A stretch of DNA of 64,000 nt from Foliamicus sp963666765 (GCA_963666765.1 OY762933.1:2852001-2916000), one strand, 5' to 3'. Positions 1-8,890 are shown, counted from the stretch's first letter. A program made the numbers and translations. Notes: a model not told the origin generated them from the letters alone.

Positions 1-5
1 TGAGC

Positions 6-274
6 TAGGGCCTGTTCCCACTATGCGATGCCGCTCTGCCGGGGCTGTTTTCTTGCCCGGCAAGGCGCCGCAAGCGCCGTGTGGCCGGCCCACACAAGGG
101 CGCGGCAACGCCGCCCGGCGGGAAAACAGCCCCGGCCCTTCGGGTTGAGTCTGTCACACCACCACTCGGCGTTGCGACTCGCTTATTTGGAATCACCAAA
201 CTACGCTCCTCGCGCCTTGATTGGCGCCGGGACAGACTCAACAGAGCGGCATCGCATAGTGGGAACAGGCCCTA
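6..274. repeat. Small inverted-repeat (MITE-like) element
   Basis: The two ends, 6-38 and 242-274, are perfect inverted repeats of 33 bp beginning TAGGGCCTGTTCCCACTATG. Just inside, a second perfect pair of 12 bp (GTTGAGTCTGTC near 142-153 and its complement at 230-241) extends the arms. The left arm is interrupted by a roughly 100-bp insert that folds on itself (CCGGGGCTGTTTTC and its complement). No credible gene lies inside; the open frames that cross it are low-complexity readings of the hairpins. The core at 167-219 (CGGCGTTGC, then GCTCCTCGCGCCTTG) is shared with the element at 56075-56240. I infer a non-autonomous mobile or intergenic repeat. No transposase is present and target-site duplication is not obvious beyond a terminal TA. 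Confidence 0.75.
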
Positions 275-303
275 ACGGACTGACCGTCGTCGCGCCGGTT
301 GCG

Positions 304-768
304 TCAGCGGAAATCCTTGTCGACCGAGTTCTCGTACAGTTTTCGCATATACAGGATCGGCGCCAGCGGCGCTTCGACGTAGCGGCAGATGCGCCAACCC
401 TCGGGAAGCCTGCGGAACAGGGCCACGGCGCGGTTGTCGGCGCCCACCGGCTTTGCGTAGCCCTCGGCTTCCGCGTCCCAGTGGAACTGGTAGGAGACCC
501 AGGCCAGGTCTTCGCTGACCGGGACCGCCGCGACGTCCCAGATGCGCATCTTCAGGCGCGGGATCATCCGCATGGTCTTGTCCCAATACGCGCGGATCGC
601 GTCCCAGTCGCGCAAGGGCTCCTCAACTTCCTCCGGCAGGTAGAAGGGGTCGGGATCGGAGGTGTCCCACAAGTCCGTCATTGCACTGAGGTCCATGCGG
701 TTCCAGTTTTCCCGCAACTGCCCCAGTACGGCGGTGACGGCGTTCTGCAGATTCGGTTCGTTATTCAT
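304..768 (-). CDS. NTF2-like / SnoaL-type domain protein
   Basis: A 154-residue protein read from an ATG that gives MNNEPNLQ; a longer frame exists upstream but its extra residues look non-native. The pattern (N-terminal helices with N-W-R-M-D, then L-W-D-T-S-D-P, a mid W-D-A-I-R-A-Y-W and a beta-rich C-terminal half) fits the cone-shaped NTF2/SnoaL fold used as small-molecule isomerases, hydrolases or binding subunits. Nothing identifies a substrate. There is no signal peptide, so it is probably cytosolic. It stands alone between an inverted-repeat element and a divergently transcribed flavin reductase, so context does not fix its job. The fold is a family inference; the function is unknown. 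Confidence 0.6.
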   Translation of the reverse strand: MNNEPNLQNAVTAVLGQLRENWNRMDLSAMTDLWDTSDPDPFYLPEEVEEPLRDWDAIRAYWDKTMRMIPRLKMRIWDVAAVPVSEDLAWVSYQFHWDAEAEGYAKPVGADNRAVALFRRLPEGWRICRYVEAPLAPILYMRKLYENSVDKDFR

Positions 769-981
769 GGCCGGAATTATGCCAGTTGCGGTTCGGACGC
801 CGGCCCGCCGCATCTATCCGGGCTATACGGCCTGACGCCCGCGATTCGTGCCGCTTCGGCACTAAAATGGGCTGCCCGCAATAAGGCGCGCGTCAGAGGA
901 TCGGAACTTGCCGGCGAGAATCGGAGCAGAGTTCACACAAGCACTCAAGGGATCCCCCGATGGAGCATGTGCGCGAATTGC

Positions 982-1004
982 TTCGCATAGTATGAACAGG
1001 CCAT
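982..1004. repeat. Solitary copy of the element end (degenerate)
   Basis: The stretch TCGCATAGTATGAACAGGCC matches the right end of the 6-274 element (TCGCATAGTGGGAACAGGCC) with two differences. No matching left end is seen nearby, so it is a lone end or a chance promoter-like match. It lies in the 257-bp non-coding stretch 769-1025, which also holds a GTGCCG-CTT-CGGCAC hairpin at 849-863 and otherwise nothing I can identify. Confidence 0.3.
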
Positions 1005-1025
1005 AGGGCGCGGCGGGAGAGGCAA

Positions 1026-1967
1026 TTGGATACGAAAGGTTTTCGCGCGGCGCTGGGGCAGTTCGCAACGGGCGTCACGGTGGTGACGGCGAAGGCGGAA
1101 GACGGCGACCACATCGGCCTTACGGCCAACAGCTTCAATTCCGCCTCCCTGGACCCGCCCATGGTGCTCTGGAGCCTCAAGAACGATTCAACGAACTTCG
1201 ATGTATTCGCCGAGGCGAGCTACTTTGCGGTCAATGTGCTGGCGGTCGACCAGGTGGAAGTCTCGCAGCGTTTTTCCCGCTACGTCGAGGACCGTTTTGC
1301 GGGACTGGACTGCGCCGAGGGCATTGGGGGAGTGCCCGTAATCGCGGGCTGCGCCGCCACCTTCCAGTGCCGGAACGTGCATCGTTACAGCGGCGGCGAC
1401 CATGCAATCTTTGTGGGTGAGGTGCTGGATTTCGAGGTCAACAACCGGACCCCACTCGTGTTCCACCGCGGCGACTATACCGTCACGATGCCGCGCCCGG
1501 CCGATGGCCCGGAGGAAGCGGAAATTGCCGGCGGCTATGTCGATGACTTCCTGCTGCCACTGCTGGCGCGGGCCTACCGACTTTTCGGCCTGCCGTTCTA
1601 CGAGCACCTGAACGAACGGAAGATTCCCCGCGACGAATGGCGGCTGCTGGCCACCCTGAGCGATCAGAGCTGCACCCGCGAGGAACTGGCCTGGATCATC
1701 CGAATGCCGGAGGACATTCTCGACAGCACGCTCAGGGCCCTGTTTGACCAGGAGATGATCGCGGAGGACGAACCGCGGGTGAAAGGAGGCCTGCCCCGGC
1801 TGGTGTGCACCCCCCGGGGCAGCCGCCGGGTCGTCAAGCTGCTGGCCGTGGCCAAGGCTCGCGAGGCGGATGTGCTGGCGTACTTTCCCGAATTGGAGCG
1901 GAAGGAATTCAAGGACATGCTGCGCAGCATGATTGCGCGGCTGGGGGGCAGCAAGCGCCCTCGCTGA
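1026..1967 (+). CDS. Flavin reductase with C-terminal winged-helix (MarR-like) domain
   Basis: A 313-residue protein started by TTG at 1026, chosen because a GGGAGAGG ribosome site sits just upstream and homology begins at once (F-R-A-A-L-G-Q-F-A-T-G-V-T-V-V-T). Residues about 5-155 are the flavin-reductase split barrel, with the G-L-T-A-N-S-F and D-P-P-M-V-L motifs. Residues about 185-300 form a MarR-like winged helix. The same two-part layout is known for the reductase component (C1) of Acinetobacter p-hydroxyphenylacetate 3-hydroxylase, where the MarR-like part responds to the aromatic substrate. By analogy it would supply reduced flavin to a two-component monooxygenase, but no oxygenase gene lies in this window, so the partner is unknown. 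Confidence 0.8.
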   Translation: MDTKGFRAALGQFATGVTVVTAKAEDGDHIGLTANSFNSASLDPPMVLWSLKNDSTNFDVFAEASYFAVNVLAVDQVEVSQRFSRYVEDRFAGLDCAEGIGGVPVIAGCAATFQCRNVHRYSGGDHAIFVGEVLDFEVNNRTPLVFHRGDYTVTMPRPADGPEEAEIAGGYVDDFLLPLLARAYRLFGLPFYEHLNERKIPRDEWRLLATLSDQSCTREELAWIIRMPEDILDSTLRALFDQEMIAEDEPRVKGGLPRLVCTPRGSRRVVKLLAVAKAREADVLAYFPELERKEFKDMLRSMIARLGGSKRPR

Positions 1968-1982
1968 GCAGGCGCCGACGGT

Positions 1983-3443
1983 ATGGGCCTGACGATTTTC
2001 GCCGCCTACCTGGTGCTGGTCGTGGTGCTGGGCCTAGTCGCCTCCCGCGGACAGCGCGCCAGCGAGGATTTCTGGGTTGCCGGCCGGCGTTTCGGCGTTC
2101 CGGTGCTGGTCCTCGCCAACGTAGCGGCCATCATGCACGGGGGCTCCATACTGAGCGGCGTCGCGTTCATTGGCGCGTTCGGAGGCGTGGCGGGGCTGCC
2201 CTTTCTGGCGTTCGCCGTCGGCATCGCCATCGTTTTCTTCTTCTTCGCCCGCAAGTTGCGCCAGTCCGGCGGCTTTACCTTGCCGGACTACCTGGGCGAC
2301 CGCTATGCAAGCCGGAAAATGCGCGCCTGGAGCGCGATCGTCGTTGCGGTGTCCAGCGTCGTGTACCTGGTGGCCCAGCTGCGGGGCATGGCCTTCATAC
2401 TGGAGCGACTGCTCGAAATCCCCTTCCTTTGGGGACTGGCGCTGGGCAGCCTGATATTCGTGGCCTATGTCGCCCTCGGGGGGCTGCTGGCGGTGGTGTG
2501 GACCAACATCGCCCAGTTCTTCTTCATGTGGGCCGGGCTGCTGCTGATCGCGCCGGTGTTGCTGCAGGAAGTCGGCGGTTGGACCGGGGTAATGCAGCAG
2601 GTGGAGCAGGCTGCGCCCGGCTGGACCAGCCTGCGCGGGGTGTCCTGGGGCTGGGGTTACTTCATTTCCTGGCAGGTCATCTGGATGCTGGCCTATTGCA
2701 CGCGTCTCGAGCTGGTCACCAAGATGTACGCCGCGCGCGATTCATGGGTCGCGCGGGTATCGCTGCCGTGGACCATGCTGATCGTGATGGTGTTCCTGCT
2801 CTACGGCAACATGTACCTGGGCGCCGTGGCCCGGATCACGGTCTGGGAGGGCCTGGCCTCGCCCGATCAGGCTTACGTCGCGCTGGTCAGCCAGTACCTC
2901 GCTCCGGCGCTGGCCGCGTTCGCGCTTACCGGAATCGCCGCGGCCGCCATGTCCACCACGGACTCCCTGCTGCTGATGGCGGGTTCGGCCCTGGCCCATG
3001 ACCTGGTGCGCAAGTGCTTGGACGAACCGCGTGGGGTCGAACGCGACGAGCGCAGCTACGTGTGGATATCGCGCGGGGCCATCGTGGCCGTGGGCGCCGT
3101 GGCGTTCGTGCTGGCGATACCCGATGTGGCGCTTATTCTGCGGATCGTGTCCTTCGCCGTGGCGATCATAGGCGCCGCATTCTTCTTCCCTCTGATTGCC
3201 GGCATGGTGAGCAGTCGCGTAAGCGCCGAGGCCGCATTGACCTCGTCGGTATGCGGCGTGTTGACCACGCTGATCTGGATTGCCGGCACGCTTGCCGGAC
3301 AGGGCTGGGCGCAGGTTCTGCATCCGGGCATTCCCGGTCTGCTGGTGGCCGGCCTTACGATGGCGCTGGTCAATTCCTTTACGCAGCCCGCCATCGCCAT
3401 AGGCGGGGTCGCGGCCGCCGCCGAAGAGGGCCGCGGACCATGA
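1983..3443 (+). CDS. Sodium:solute symporter (SSS family)
   Basis: A 486-residue integral membrane protein with about 13 hydrophobic segments. It starts at ATG 1983, a few bases after the preceding gene. Family hallmarks are the early S-E-D-F-W-V-A-G-R-R stretch after helix 1, the L-P-D-Y-L-G-D-R-Y motif after helix 2 and the A-A-A-M-S-T-T-D-S-L-L-L motif in the helix 8 region, where SSS transporters bind sodium. It should sit in the inner membrane and import a small solute with Na+. The substrate cannot be read from sequence. Its stop overlaps the start of the next small gene by four bases (ATGA), and that gene in turn overlaps a secreted cyclase-family lipoprotein, so import of an amide- or ester-type substrate is plausible but unproven. 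Confidence 0.85.
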   Translation: MGLTIFAAYLVLVVVLGLVASRGQRASEDFWVAGRRFGVPVLVLANVAAIMHGGSILSGVAFIGAFGGVAGLPFLAFAVGIAIVFFFFARKLRQSGGFTLPDYLGDRYASRKMRAWSAIVVAVSSVVYLVAQLRGMAFILERLLEIPFLWGLALGSLIFVAYVALGGLLAVVWTNIAQFFFMWAGLLLIAPVLLQEVGGWTGVMQQVEQAAPGWTSLRGVSWGWGYFISWQVIWMLAYCTRLELVTKMYAARDSWVARVSLPWTMLIVMVFLLYGNMYLGAVARITVWEGLASPDQAYVALVSQYLAPALAAFALTGIAAAAMSTTDSLLLMAGSALAHDLVRKCLDEPRGVERDERSYVWISRGAIVAVGAVAFVLAIPDVALILRIVSFAVAIIGAAFFFPLIAGMVSSRVSAEAALTSSVCGVLTTLIWIAGTLAGQGWAQVLHPGIPGLLVAGLTMALVNSFTQPAIAIGGVAAAAEEGRGP

Positions 3444-3574
3444 TTCTCGGGCTGCCACTGGAGAGTTTCCTGATGCAGATCGTGCTGCCCGCGATCGTGA
3501 TCGCGGCAATGTTTGTGGCAAGCTACCGGGGCAGGGGCAGCGGCGGAGACCGCGCCAAGGGAGACAACAAATGA
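3440..3574 (+). CDS. Small single-pass membrane protein between symporter and cyclase
   Basis: A 44-residue frame, M-I-L-G-L-P-L-E-S-F then a hydrophobic run (about residues 11-28) and a basic, glycine-rich tail. It overlaps the symporter stop by four bases (ATGA) and the next gene start by four bases (ATGA), the classic arrangement of translational coupling, which is the main reason to believe it is real. One membrane segment with a positive C-terminus suggests an inner-membrane peptide with the tail in the cytoplasm. Some SSS transporters are encoded with small membrane partners, so an accessory subunit is a reasonable inference. I recognise no named family. Confidence 0.6.
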   Translation: MILGLPLESFLMQIVLPAIVIAAMFVASYRGRGSGGDRAKGDNK

Positions 3575-4662
3575 CTTCGATTTATCGCAGAACGGGCGCC
3601 TGTGTTGCGCTGCTTGCCATGATCTCGGCTTGCGAAGCACCGCAGACTGAAGTTGAGGAGGCGGCCGATCCCAAGGCCGGGATGTGGGCGCAGTCGGTCG
3701 AATTGACGCCGGCCGGCCCCTGGGAGCAGGGCGACCAGCGCGGCAACGGCAATACACAGGGTCCGGGAACCTGGATGCGCTGCGCCTTTCACATGAGTCA
3801 ACCCGGCGCGAAGGTCTACGAGCTCTCGCACCCGCGCTCGATGTCCATGCCCCAGTCGCCGTTCTCGCCGCCGCTCGAGTATGTCTACCGTCCCACCGTG
3901 GGCATCCCGTATACGGCCCATGCCTTCAACGGCGAGCACCTCACCGGCGGAGAACCGGGCGCCCAGGGAACCCAGATGGACGCACTGGGACACTTCGCCT
4001 GGCTGCCGGAGCCCTGGCTGGGCGAAGGCGATCTGCCTGCCGATTCGGCCATGTACTACGGGGGATACGCCCAGTCCGACGTCAAGCCGACTCCCGACTC
4101 CTCCTTGCTGAAGCTCGGCATCGAGCATGCGCCGCCGCTGGTGACCAGCGCCCTGCTGCTGGACGCTCGCAGCCACATGGGCGGGGGCGAGCCCCTGGAG
4201 CCGGGGCAGGTTATTACCGCTGCCGACATCGACGCAATGCTGGCCGCCCAGGGCCTGGCCGGGCGCGGCATTCTTGCCGGAGACGTGGTGTATATCTACA
4301 CCGGCTGGAGCGACAACTGGAACCAGCCGCAGTACTACGCGATGGGGCCGGGTCTGGGGTACGACGCGGCAAGGATGCTTGGCGAGAAGGGTGTGGTGCT
4401 GGTGGCGCTGGACAATCCGTTCACCGACCCGGCCAACGACGGTCAGCTCATGGGCCAGGCGGGTCCGCCCGAAGGCACTCCTGAAGGCCTGCCTTTCGTG
4501 ATCCACCACCACAACCTCACCCAGTCCGGCGTGCACAACATCCAGAACGCAAACCTTGCGGAACTTGCCGCGGACCAGGTGTGGGAGTCCTGCACCATCA
4601 TCCTGCCGCTACGCTCGGTGGGCGCCTCAGGGTCACCCGTGCGGCCCATCGCCATCGGCTGA
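3571..4662 (+). CDS. Cyclase-family (kynurenine formamidase-like) lipoprotein
   Basis: A 363-residue protein. The N-terminus is basic then hydrophobic and ends in the lipobox I-S-A-C with Cys21, so it is predicted to be an exported lipoprotein. The body matches the metal-dependent cyclase/formamidase family: the signature region near residue 130 reads G-A-Q-G-T-Q-M-D-A-L-G-H-F, where classical enzymes have H-x-G-T-H-x-D-x-x-x-H, so the T-H is replaced by T-Q as in some larger secreted members. D, H and a later H-H-H-N segment (near residue 310) remain as possible metal ligands. A hydrolase for an amide or cyclic ester outside the cytoplasm is likely; the substrate is unknown. It is translationally coupled to the small membrane protein and the symporter upstream. 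Confidence 0.75.
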   Translation: MTSIYRRTGACVALLAMISACEAPQTEVEEAADPKAGMWAQSVELTPAGPWEQGDQRGNGNTQGPGTWMRCAFHMSQPGAKVYELSHPRSMSMPQSPFSPPLEYVYRPTVGIPYTAHAFNGEHLTGGEPGAQGTQMDALGHFAWLPEPWLGEGDLPADSAMYYGGYAQSDVKPTPDSSLLKLGIEHAPPLVTSALLLDARSHMGGGEPLEPGQVITAADIDAMLAAQGLAGRGILAGDVVYIYTGWSDNWNQPQYYAMGPGLGYDAARMLGEKGVVLVALDNPFTDPANDGQLMGQAGPPEGTPEGLPFVIHHHNLTQSGVHNIQNANLAELAADQVWESCTIILPLRSVGASGSPVRPIAIG

Positions 4663-4691
4663 CGGGGCTGGCCGGTGCCGCGGTAATTCCC

Positions 4692-6545
4692 TTGGAAACG
4701 GCACTGGATCCAGCCCGCAGGCTTCTCCGCGAAGTATTCGGGTTTCCGGCCTTCCGGCCGGACCAGGAGGAGATCATCCGCGCGGTGTTGCGCGGGCGCG
4801 ATGCGCTGGTGCTGATGCCCACGGGCGGGGGCAAATCGCTCTGCTACCAGATTCCCGCTATGCTGCGGCCGGGAACCGGCATCGTGATCTCGCCGCTGAT
4901 CGCGCTCATGCAGGACCAGGTGTCCGCCCTGCGCCAGCACGGCGTGGCCGCGGCCTTCCTGAATTCCAGCCTGTCCCATGAGGAGCGGCAGCGGACCAGG
5001 GCGGCGCTGCAGGGCGGCGAGCTGGACCTGCTGTACCTGGCGCCGGAGAGGTTGCTGCAGGAAGGCGGCGGCACGCTGGCTCTGCTGCAACGGATCGAAA
5101 TCTCGTTGATTGCCATCGACGAGGCCCATTGCGTATCGCAATGGGGTCATGACTTCCGCCAGGACTACCTGGGACTCGATGTGCTCAAGGACTGCTTTCC
5201 AGGGACGCCTCGCCTGGCGCTGACGGCCACGGCGGACGAGGCCACGCGCGAGGAGATCGTTGCGCGTCTCAGGCTGACTCAAGCCGAGCGGTTCATCAGC
5301 GGCTTCGACCGGCCCAATATCCGCTATACGGTGCGCATGAAGAACGGCCCCGGGGCGGATTTGCTGGCCTTCCTGCGTGAACGCCGCGGCCAGGCGGGCA
5401 TCGTCTACTGCCTGTCGCGGCGCAAGGTCGAAGCCACGGCCGAACGGCTCAGGAATGAAGGGTTCGACGCCCTGCCTTACCATGCGGGCCTGTCCGCCCA
5501 ACAACGGAGGCGCTGCCAGGCGCGGTTTCAGCGATCCGATGGCGTGATCGTCGTGGCGACCATCGCCTTCGGGATGGGAATCGACAAGCCCGACGTGCGG
5601 TTCGTGGCGCATTGCGACCTGCCCAAGAGCATCGAGGCCTATTACCAGGAAACCGGGCGGGCGGGACGCGACGGCGAGCCCGCCGAGGCCTGGATGACGT
5701 ACGGCCTGCAGGACGTCGTCAGGCTGCGGCAGATGGTGGACGAGTCGGAAGCCGACGACCACCACAAGCGGGTGCAGCGATCGCGTCTGCAGTCGCTGGT
5801 CGCCTGGTGCGAGAACACGGGTTGCCGGCGCAGGACACTGCTGGCGTACTTCGGCGAGCATTACGCCGGCCAGTGCGGCAACTGCGACAACTGCCTGAAC
5901 CCTCCCAGGACCTTCGACGGAAGCGTTGAGGCGCAGAAGTTTCTCTCCTGCGCGGTGCGCGCCGGTCAGCGCTTCGGGGCTGCCCACCTGATCGACGTGC
6001 TGCGCGGCAGGGAAACCGAAAAAGTCCTCAGGCATCGCCACCAGAAACTCTCCACCTTCGGCATCGGCAGTGATCTCACCGCGCGCCAATGGCACGCCGT
6101 GGCTCGCCAGGTTGTGGCCCTTGGCTTCGCGCTGGCGGACGCCGACCGCCACGGGGCGCTGGTGCTCACCCCCGAGGCCCGGCCGCTGCTGCGGGGCGAG
6201 CAATCCCTCGAGTTGCGGGAAGAAGTGCGCCTGGCCCGGTCGAAGCGTGCCCGCAAGGCACGTCCGGCGGACTGGGAAATGCAGGCGGACGATGAGCCGC
6301 TCTGGCAGGCGCTCAAGGCGTGCCGGATGACGCTTGCCGACGACGCGGGAGTGCCGCCGTACGTAATCTTTCACGACGCAACGCTGCGCGAGTTTGTCCG
6401 GATGCGCCCGCTTACCCGCGAGGCAATGCTTGAAGTACACGGGGTGGGGCAGGCAAAGCTCGAGCGCTACGGCAGTACCTTTCTTCAGGTCATCGCGGCG
6501 GAGACCGGCGCGGGAAGCGGAGAATTGCAGGCCGACGGCGTCTGA
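4692..6545 (+). CDS. recQ: ATP-dependent DNA helicase RecQ
   Basis: A superfamily-2 3'-5' helicase for recombination and fork repair. Visible parts are Walker A M-P-T-G-G-G-K-S, motif I-D-E-A-H-C-V-S-Q-W-G-H-D-F-R, motif V/VI A-T-I-A-F-G-M-G-I-D-K and Q-E-T-G-R-A-G-R-D-G. The RecQ zinc site follows (C-E-N-T-G-C with C-G-N-C-D-N-C), then the RQC winged helix and a C-terminal HRDC domain (W-Q-A-L-K through L-E-R-Y-G). About 617 residues is a normal length. The start is uncertain: the frame is open back to GTG 4581, overlapping the cyclase gene, but homology begins right after TTG 4692, which I chose. No strong ribosome site is seen there. Confidence 0.92.
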   Translation: METALDPARRLLREVFGFPAFRPDQEEIIRAVLRGRDALVLMPTGGGKSLCYQIPAMLRPGTGIVISPLIALMQDQVSALRQHGVAAAFLNSSLSHEERQRTRAALQGGELDLLYLAPERLLQEGGGTLALLQRIEISLIAIDEAHCVSQWGHDFRQDYLGLDVLKDCFPGTPRLALTATADEATREEIVARLRLTQAERFISGFDRPNIRYTVRMKNGPGADLLAFLRERRGQAGIVYCLSRRKVEATAERLRNEGFDALPYHAGLSAQQRRRCQARFQRSDGVIVVATIAFGMGIDKPDVRFVAHCDLPKSIEAYYQETGRAGRDGEPAEAWMTYGLQDVVRLRQMVDESEADDHHKRVQRSRLQSLVAWCENTGCRRRTLLAYFGEHYAGQCGNCDNCLNPPRTFDGSVEAQKFLSCAVRAGQRFGAAHLIDVLRGRETEKVLRHRHQKLSTFGIGSDLTARQWHAVARQVVALGFALADADRHGALVLTPEARPLLRGEQSLELREEVRLARSKRARKARPADWEMQADDEPLWQALKACRMTLADDAGVPPYVIFHDATLREFVRMRPLTREAMLEVHGVGQAKLERYGSTFLQVIAAETGAGSGELQADGV

Positions 6546-6634
6546 GCCCCTTGCGGCCATGCGCTGAGCGGTACGGGTCGGGAGCGCTGGCGCCTGCGTT
6601 ATGCTTGCGCCAAACGCCCCTTGGGCTTGAAGGC

Positions 6635-8860
6635 ATGAAGAGACCGAACGGCGATTGCACATTGATGAGCGAAAGTAGCGCGAAACCGCGGGCGGGAAGA
6701 AGGCGGCGACTCAAGGGCTGGCTCCCGCTCCTTGGCGTTGCGCTGTGCATTCAGATTGCTGAGGCCGCTCCGGTCAAGACCGGCAATACCCAGGCGGAAC
6801 TGCTGGCGGAGACATCCAGCGTCCGGCCTGGCGAACCCTTTACATTGGGGCTGAAACTGAGCCCGGATCCGGGCTGGCACACCTACTGGATCAATCCGGG
6901 CGACGCCGGCAAAGCGGCAAGCTTGCGGTGGGACGCGCCGGAAGGGCTTGAATTCGGAGATCTGGAATTCCCGGCGCCAGGTTTCGTGCCTTTCCTTTCC
7001 ATGATGAGCTATGGCTACAACGAGCCGACCTTACTGCTGGTGGACGTGGTCCAGACCAGTCCCGTTTCCGGTGACCGTCTGTTGATCAGGTCACGCGCAT
7101 CCTGGCTGGTTTGCGACGACAAGGTGTGTATTCCGGAGCGTGCCGAGTTGGAACTGGAGGTTCCGGTCAGCAGCGGCGACGCACCGGATTCCGGCCGTGA
7201 AGCATGGCGGGTTGCGGAGTTTGCCCAGGCCCGGGCGCTGCTGCCGCAGGCGATGGAATGGCCGGCGGCTTTCTTCCAGCGCGGCGACGAATTGGTATTC
7301 GATATTTCCACGCCGCTTTCGCTTCAACAGGCTTCGGGCCTGTATCTTTTTCCCGAAGCGACGGGGATGATAGACCACACGGCGGAACAGCAGGTAGGAC
7401 TCTGGAGCGACCGCGTCCGAGTAACCGTGCCCACCGGGCCGCGCGTGGCGCGCTACGAGGAAACCGGCCTGGTCTTGTCCGTGGACATGGAGAACGCCCC
7501 GCGGCAGGCATTCAGCCTGACGGCAAGGCGCGTCCAGGATACGGACGGGCGCGAGGAGCAGCCGCCGGCCGGATTCGGTTCGAGTCCCTGGAGCGGCGGC
7601 GGGCCTGCGGTTGCCGGAGACGGTTCAGCGGGCTCAGGCCAGGCGGGCGGGTCCGGCGCAGCCCTGTTGCAAGCCATCGGCTTTGCGATCCTCGGCGGCC
7701 TCATTCTCAACCTGATGCCCTGCGTGCTGCCGATTCTGAGTCTCAAGGCCCTGGGCGTGGCGCGGATGGCCGGGGAGAATCCCGCAGTAGCGCGTGGTGC
7801 GGGGCTGCAGTTTCTCGCCGGTGTGCTGGTGAGTTTCCTGGTCCTTGCGGCGCTGATTATCGCCTTGCGCCAGGCTGGTGAGGCCGTGGGCTGGGCGTTT
7901 CACATGCAAAACCCGCTTATCGTCGCGATCCTGGCGCTGGTTATGGTGGCCGTGGGACTGAATCTGCTCGGGGTGTTCGAGGTCAGTTTCGGGGCGGGTG
8001 CGCTGGGCGGCAAGGCCACTCGGGGCAAGGCCGGCGAGTTCTTTACGGGGGTTCTCGCGGTACTCGTGGCCACGCCCTGCACCGCGCCCTTCATGGCGCC
8101 TGCGCTGGGCTACGCAATTCTTCAGCCGGCCACGGTGACGGTCAGCGTGTTCCTTGCGCTGGGGCTGGGATTCGCACTGCCTTATTTCGTTGTCGCATAC
8201 CTGCCCGGCGCTCAGCGGCTGCTGCCGCGGCCCGGCGCCTGGATGGTCAGTTTTCGCCAGGCGCTGGCGTTCCCCATGCTGGCTACGGCGATCTGGCTCT
8301 ACTGGGTGCTGGGCAACCAGGCCGGCGTCAATGCACTCACTCTTGCGCTGATTTCCGCCCTCGCCCTGGGCCTGGGGGCGTTCGGGTGGCGGCGAAGGAC
8401 CCCGGAGAGTTATTCGCGCCCCTGGCGCGCAGCGAGCGTGGCGGGGCTGGCGGTCGTCCTGCTCAGCCTGTGGGCGGTCCCCAGGATCGTCGTGGACGTC
8501 GAGGCCACCCCGGCGGCTTCGGGCGAGATTGCGTACTCCGAGGCCACGCTCGAAGATCTACGTTTGCAGCAGGAGCCCGTTTTCGCCTACTTCACCGCCG
8601 ACTGGTGCATCACCTGCAAGGTGAACGAGCGTGTGGCGCTCAAGAGCGACGTGGTTCAGGAGTTTCTTGCGCGCGAGGGCGTGCAGGTGATGGTGGGCGA
8701 CTGGACCAACGAGGATCCCGCGATTACCGAGGTTCTGCAGCGTCACGGCCGGGCCGGCGTGCCGCTGTATCTCTATTTCAAGCCCGGCTCCGCGGAAGCC
8801 CTGGTCTTGCCGCAGATCCTCACGCCGAACCTGGTGATCGAAGCGATCGAAAACGCCTGA
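6635..8860 (+). CDS. DsbD-family thiol:disulfide interchange protein
   Basis: A protein of about 741 residues with three parts. After a signal peptide (basic R-R-R-R-L then a hydrophobic run ending A-E-A-A) comes a periplasmic DsbD-N-like domain with W-L-V-C-D-D-K-V-C-I-P, which has the redox cysteines. Next is a CcdA-like membrane core of about eight helices with N-L-M-P-C-V-L-P and T-P-C-T-A-P-F. Last is a thioredoxin-like domain with D-W-C-I-T-C-K. It should carry electrons from cytoplasmic thioredoxin across the inner membrane to periplasmic partners. It faces, tail to tail, a TlpA-like lipoprotein that could be such a partner. ATG 6635 and ATG 6665 are both possible starts. It could also be called ScsB-like; family certain, exact name not. 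Confidence 0.85.
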   Translation: MKRPNGDCTLMSESSAKPRAGRRRRLKGWLPLLGVALCIQIAEAAPVKTGNTQAELLAETSSVRPGEPFTLGLKLSPDPGWHTYWINPGDAGKAASLRWDAPEGLEFGDLEFPAPGFVPFLSMMSYGYNEPTLLLVDVVQTSPVSGDRLLIRSRASWLVCDDKVCIPERAELELEVPVSSGDAPDSGREAWRVAEFAQARALLPQAMEWPAAFFQRGDELVFDISTPLSLQQASGLYLFPEATGMIDHTAEQQVGLWSDRVRVTVPTGPRVARYEETGLVLSVDMENAPRQAFSLTARRVQDTDGREEQPPAGFGSSPWSGGGPAVAGDGSAGSGQAGGSGAALLQAIGFAILGGLILNLMPCVLPILSLKALGVARMAGENPAVARGAGLQFLAGVLVSFLVLAALIIALRQAGEAVGWAFHMQNPLIVAILALVMVAVGLNLLGVFEVSFGAGALGGKATRGKAGEFFTGVLAVLVATPCTAPFMAPALGYAILQPATVTVSVFLALGLGFALPYFVVAYLPGAQRLLPRPGAWMVSFRQALAFPMLATAIWLYWVLGNQAGVNALTLALISALALGLGAFGWRRRTPESYSRPWRAASVAGLAVVLLSLWAVPRIVVDVEATPAASGEIAYSEATLEDLRLQQEPVFAYFTADWCITCKVNERVALKSDVVQEFLAREGVQVMVGDWTNEDPAITEVLQRHGRAGVPLYLYFKPGSAEALVLPQILTPNLVIEAIENA

Positions 8861-8890
8861 TCTGCCTCAAAGGCGCTCCGTTCGGGAACC

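Noticed and set aside
4443..6662. A very long open frame antisense to recQ
   Set aside because: It is the shadow of GC-biased codons in recQ on the other strand; its protein is low complexity and resembles nothing.
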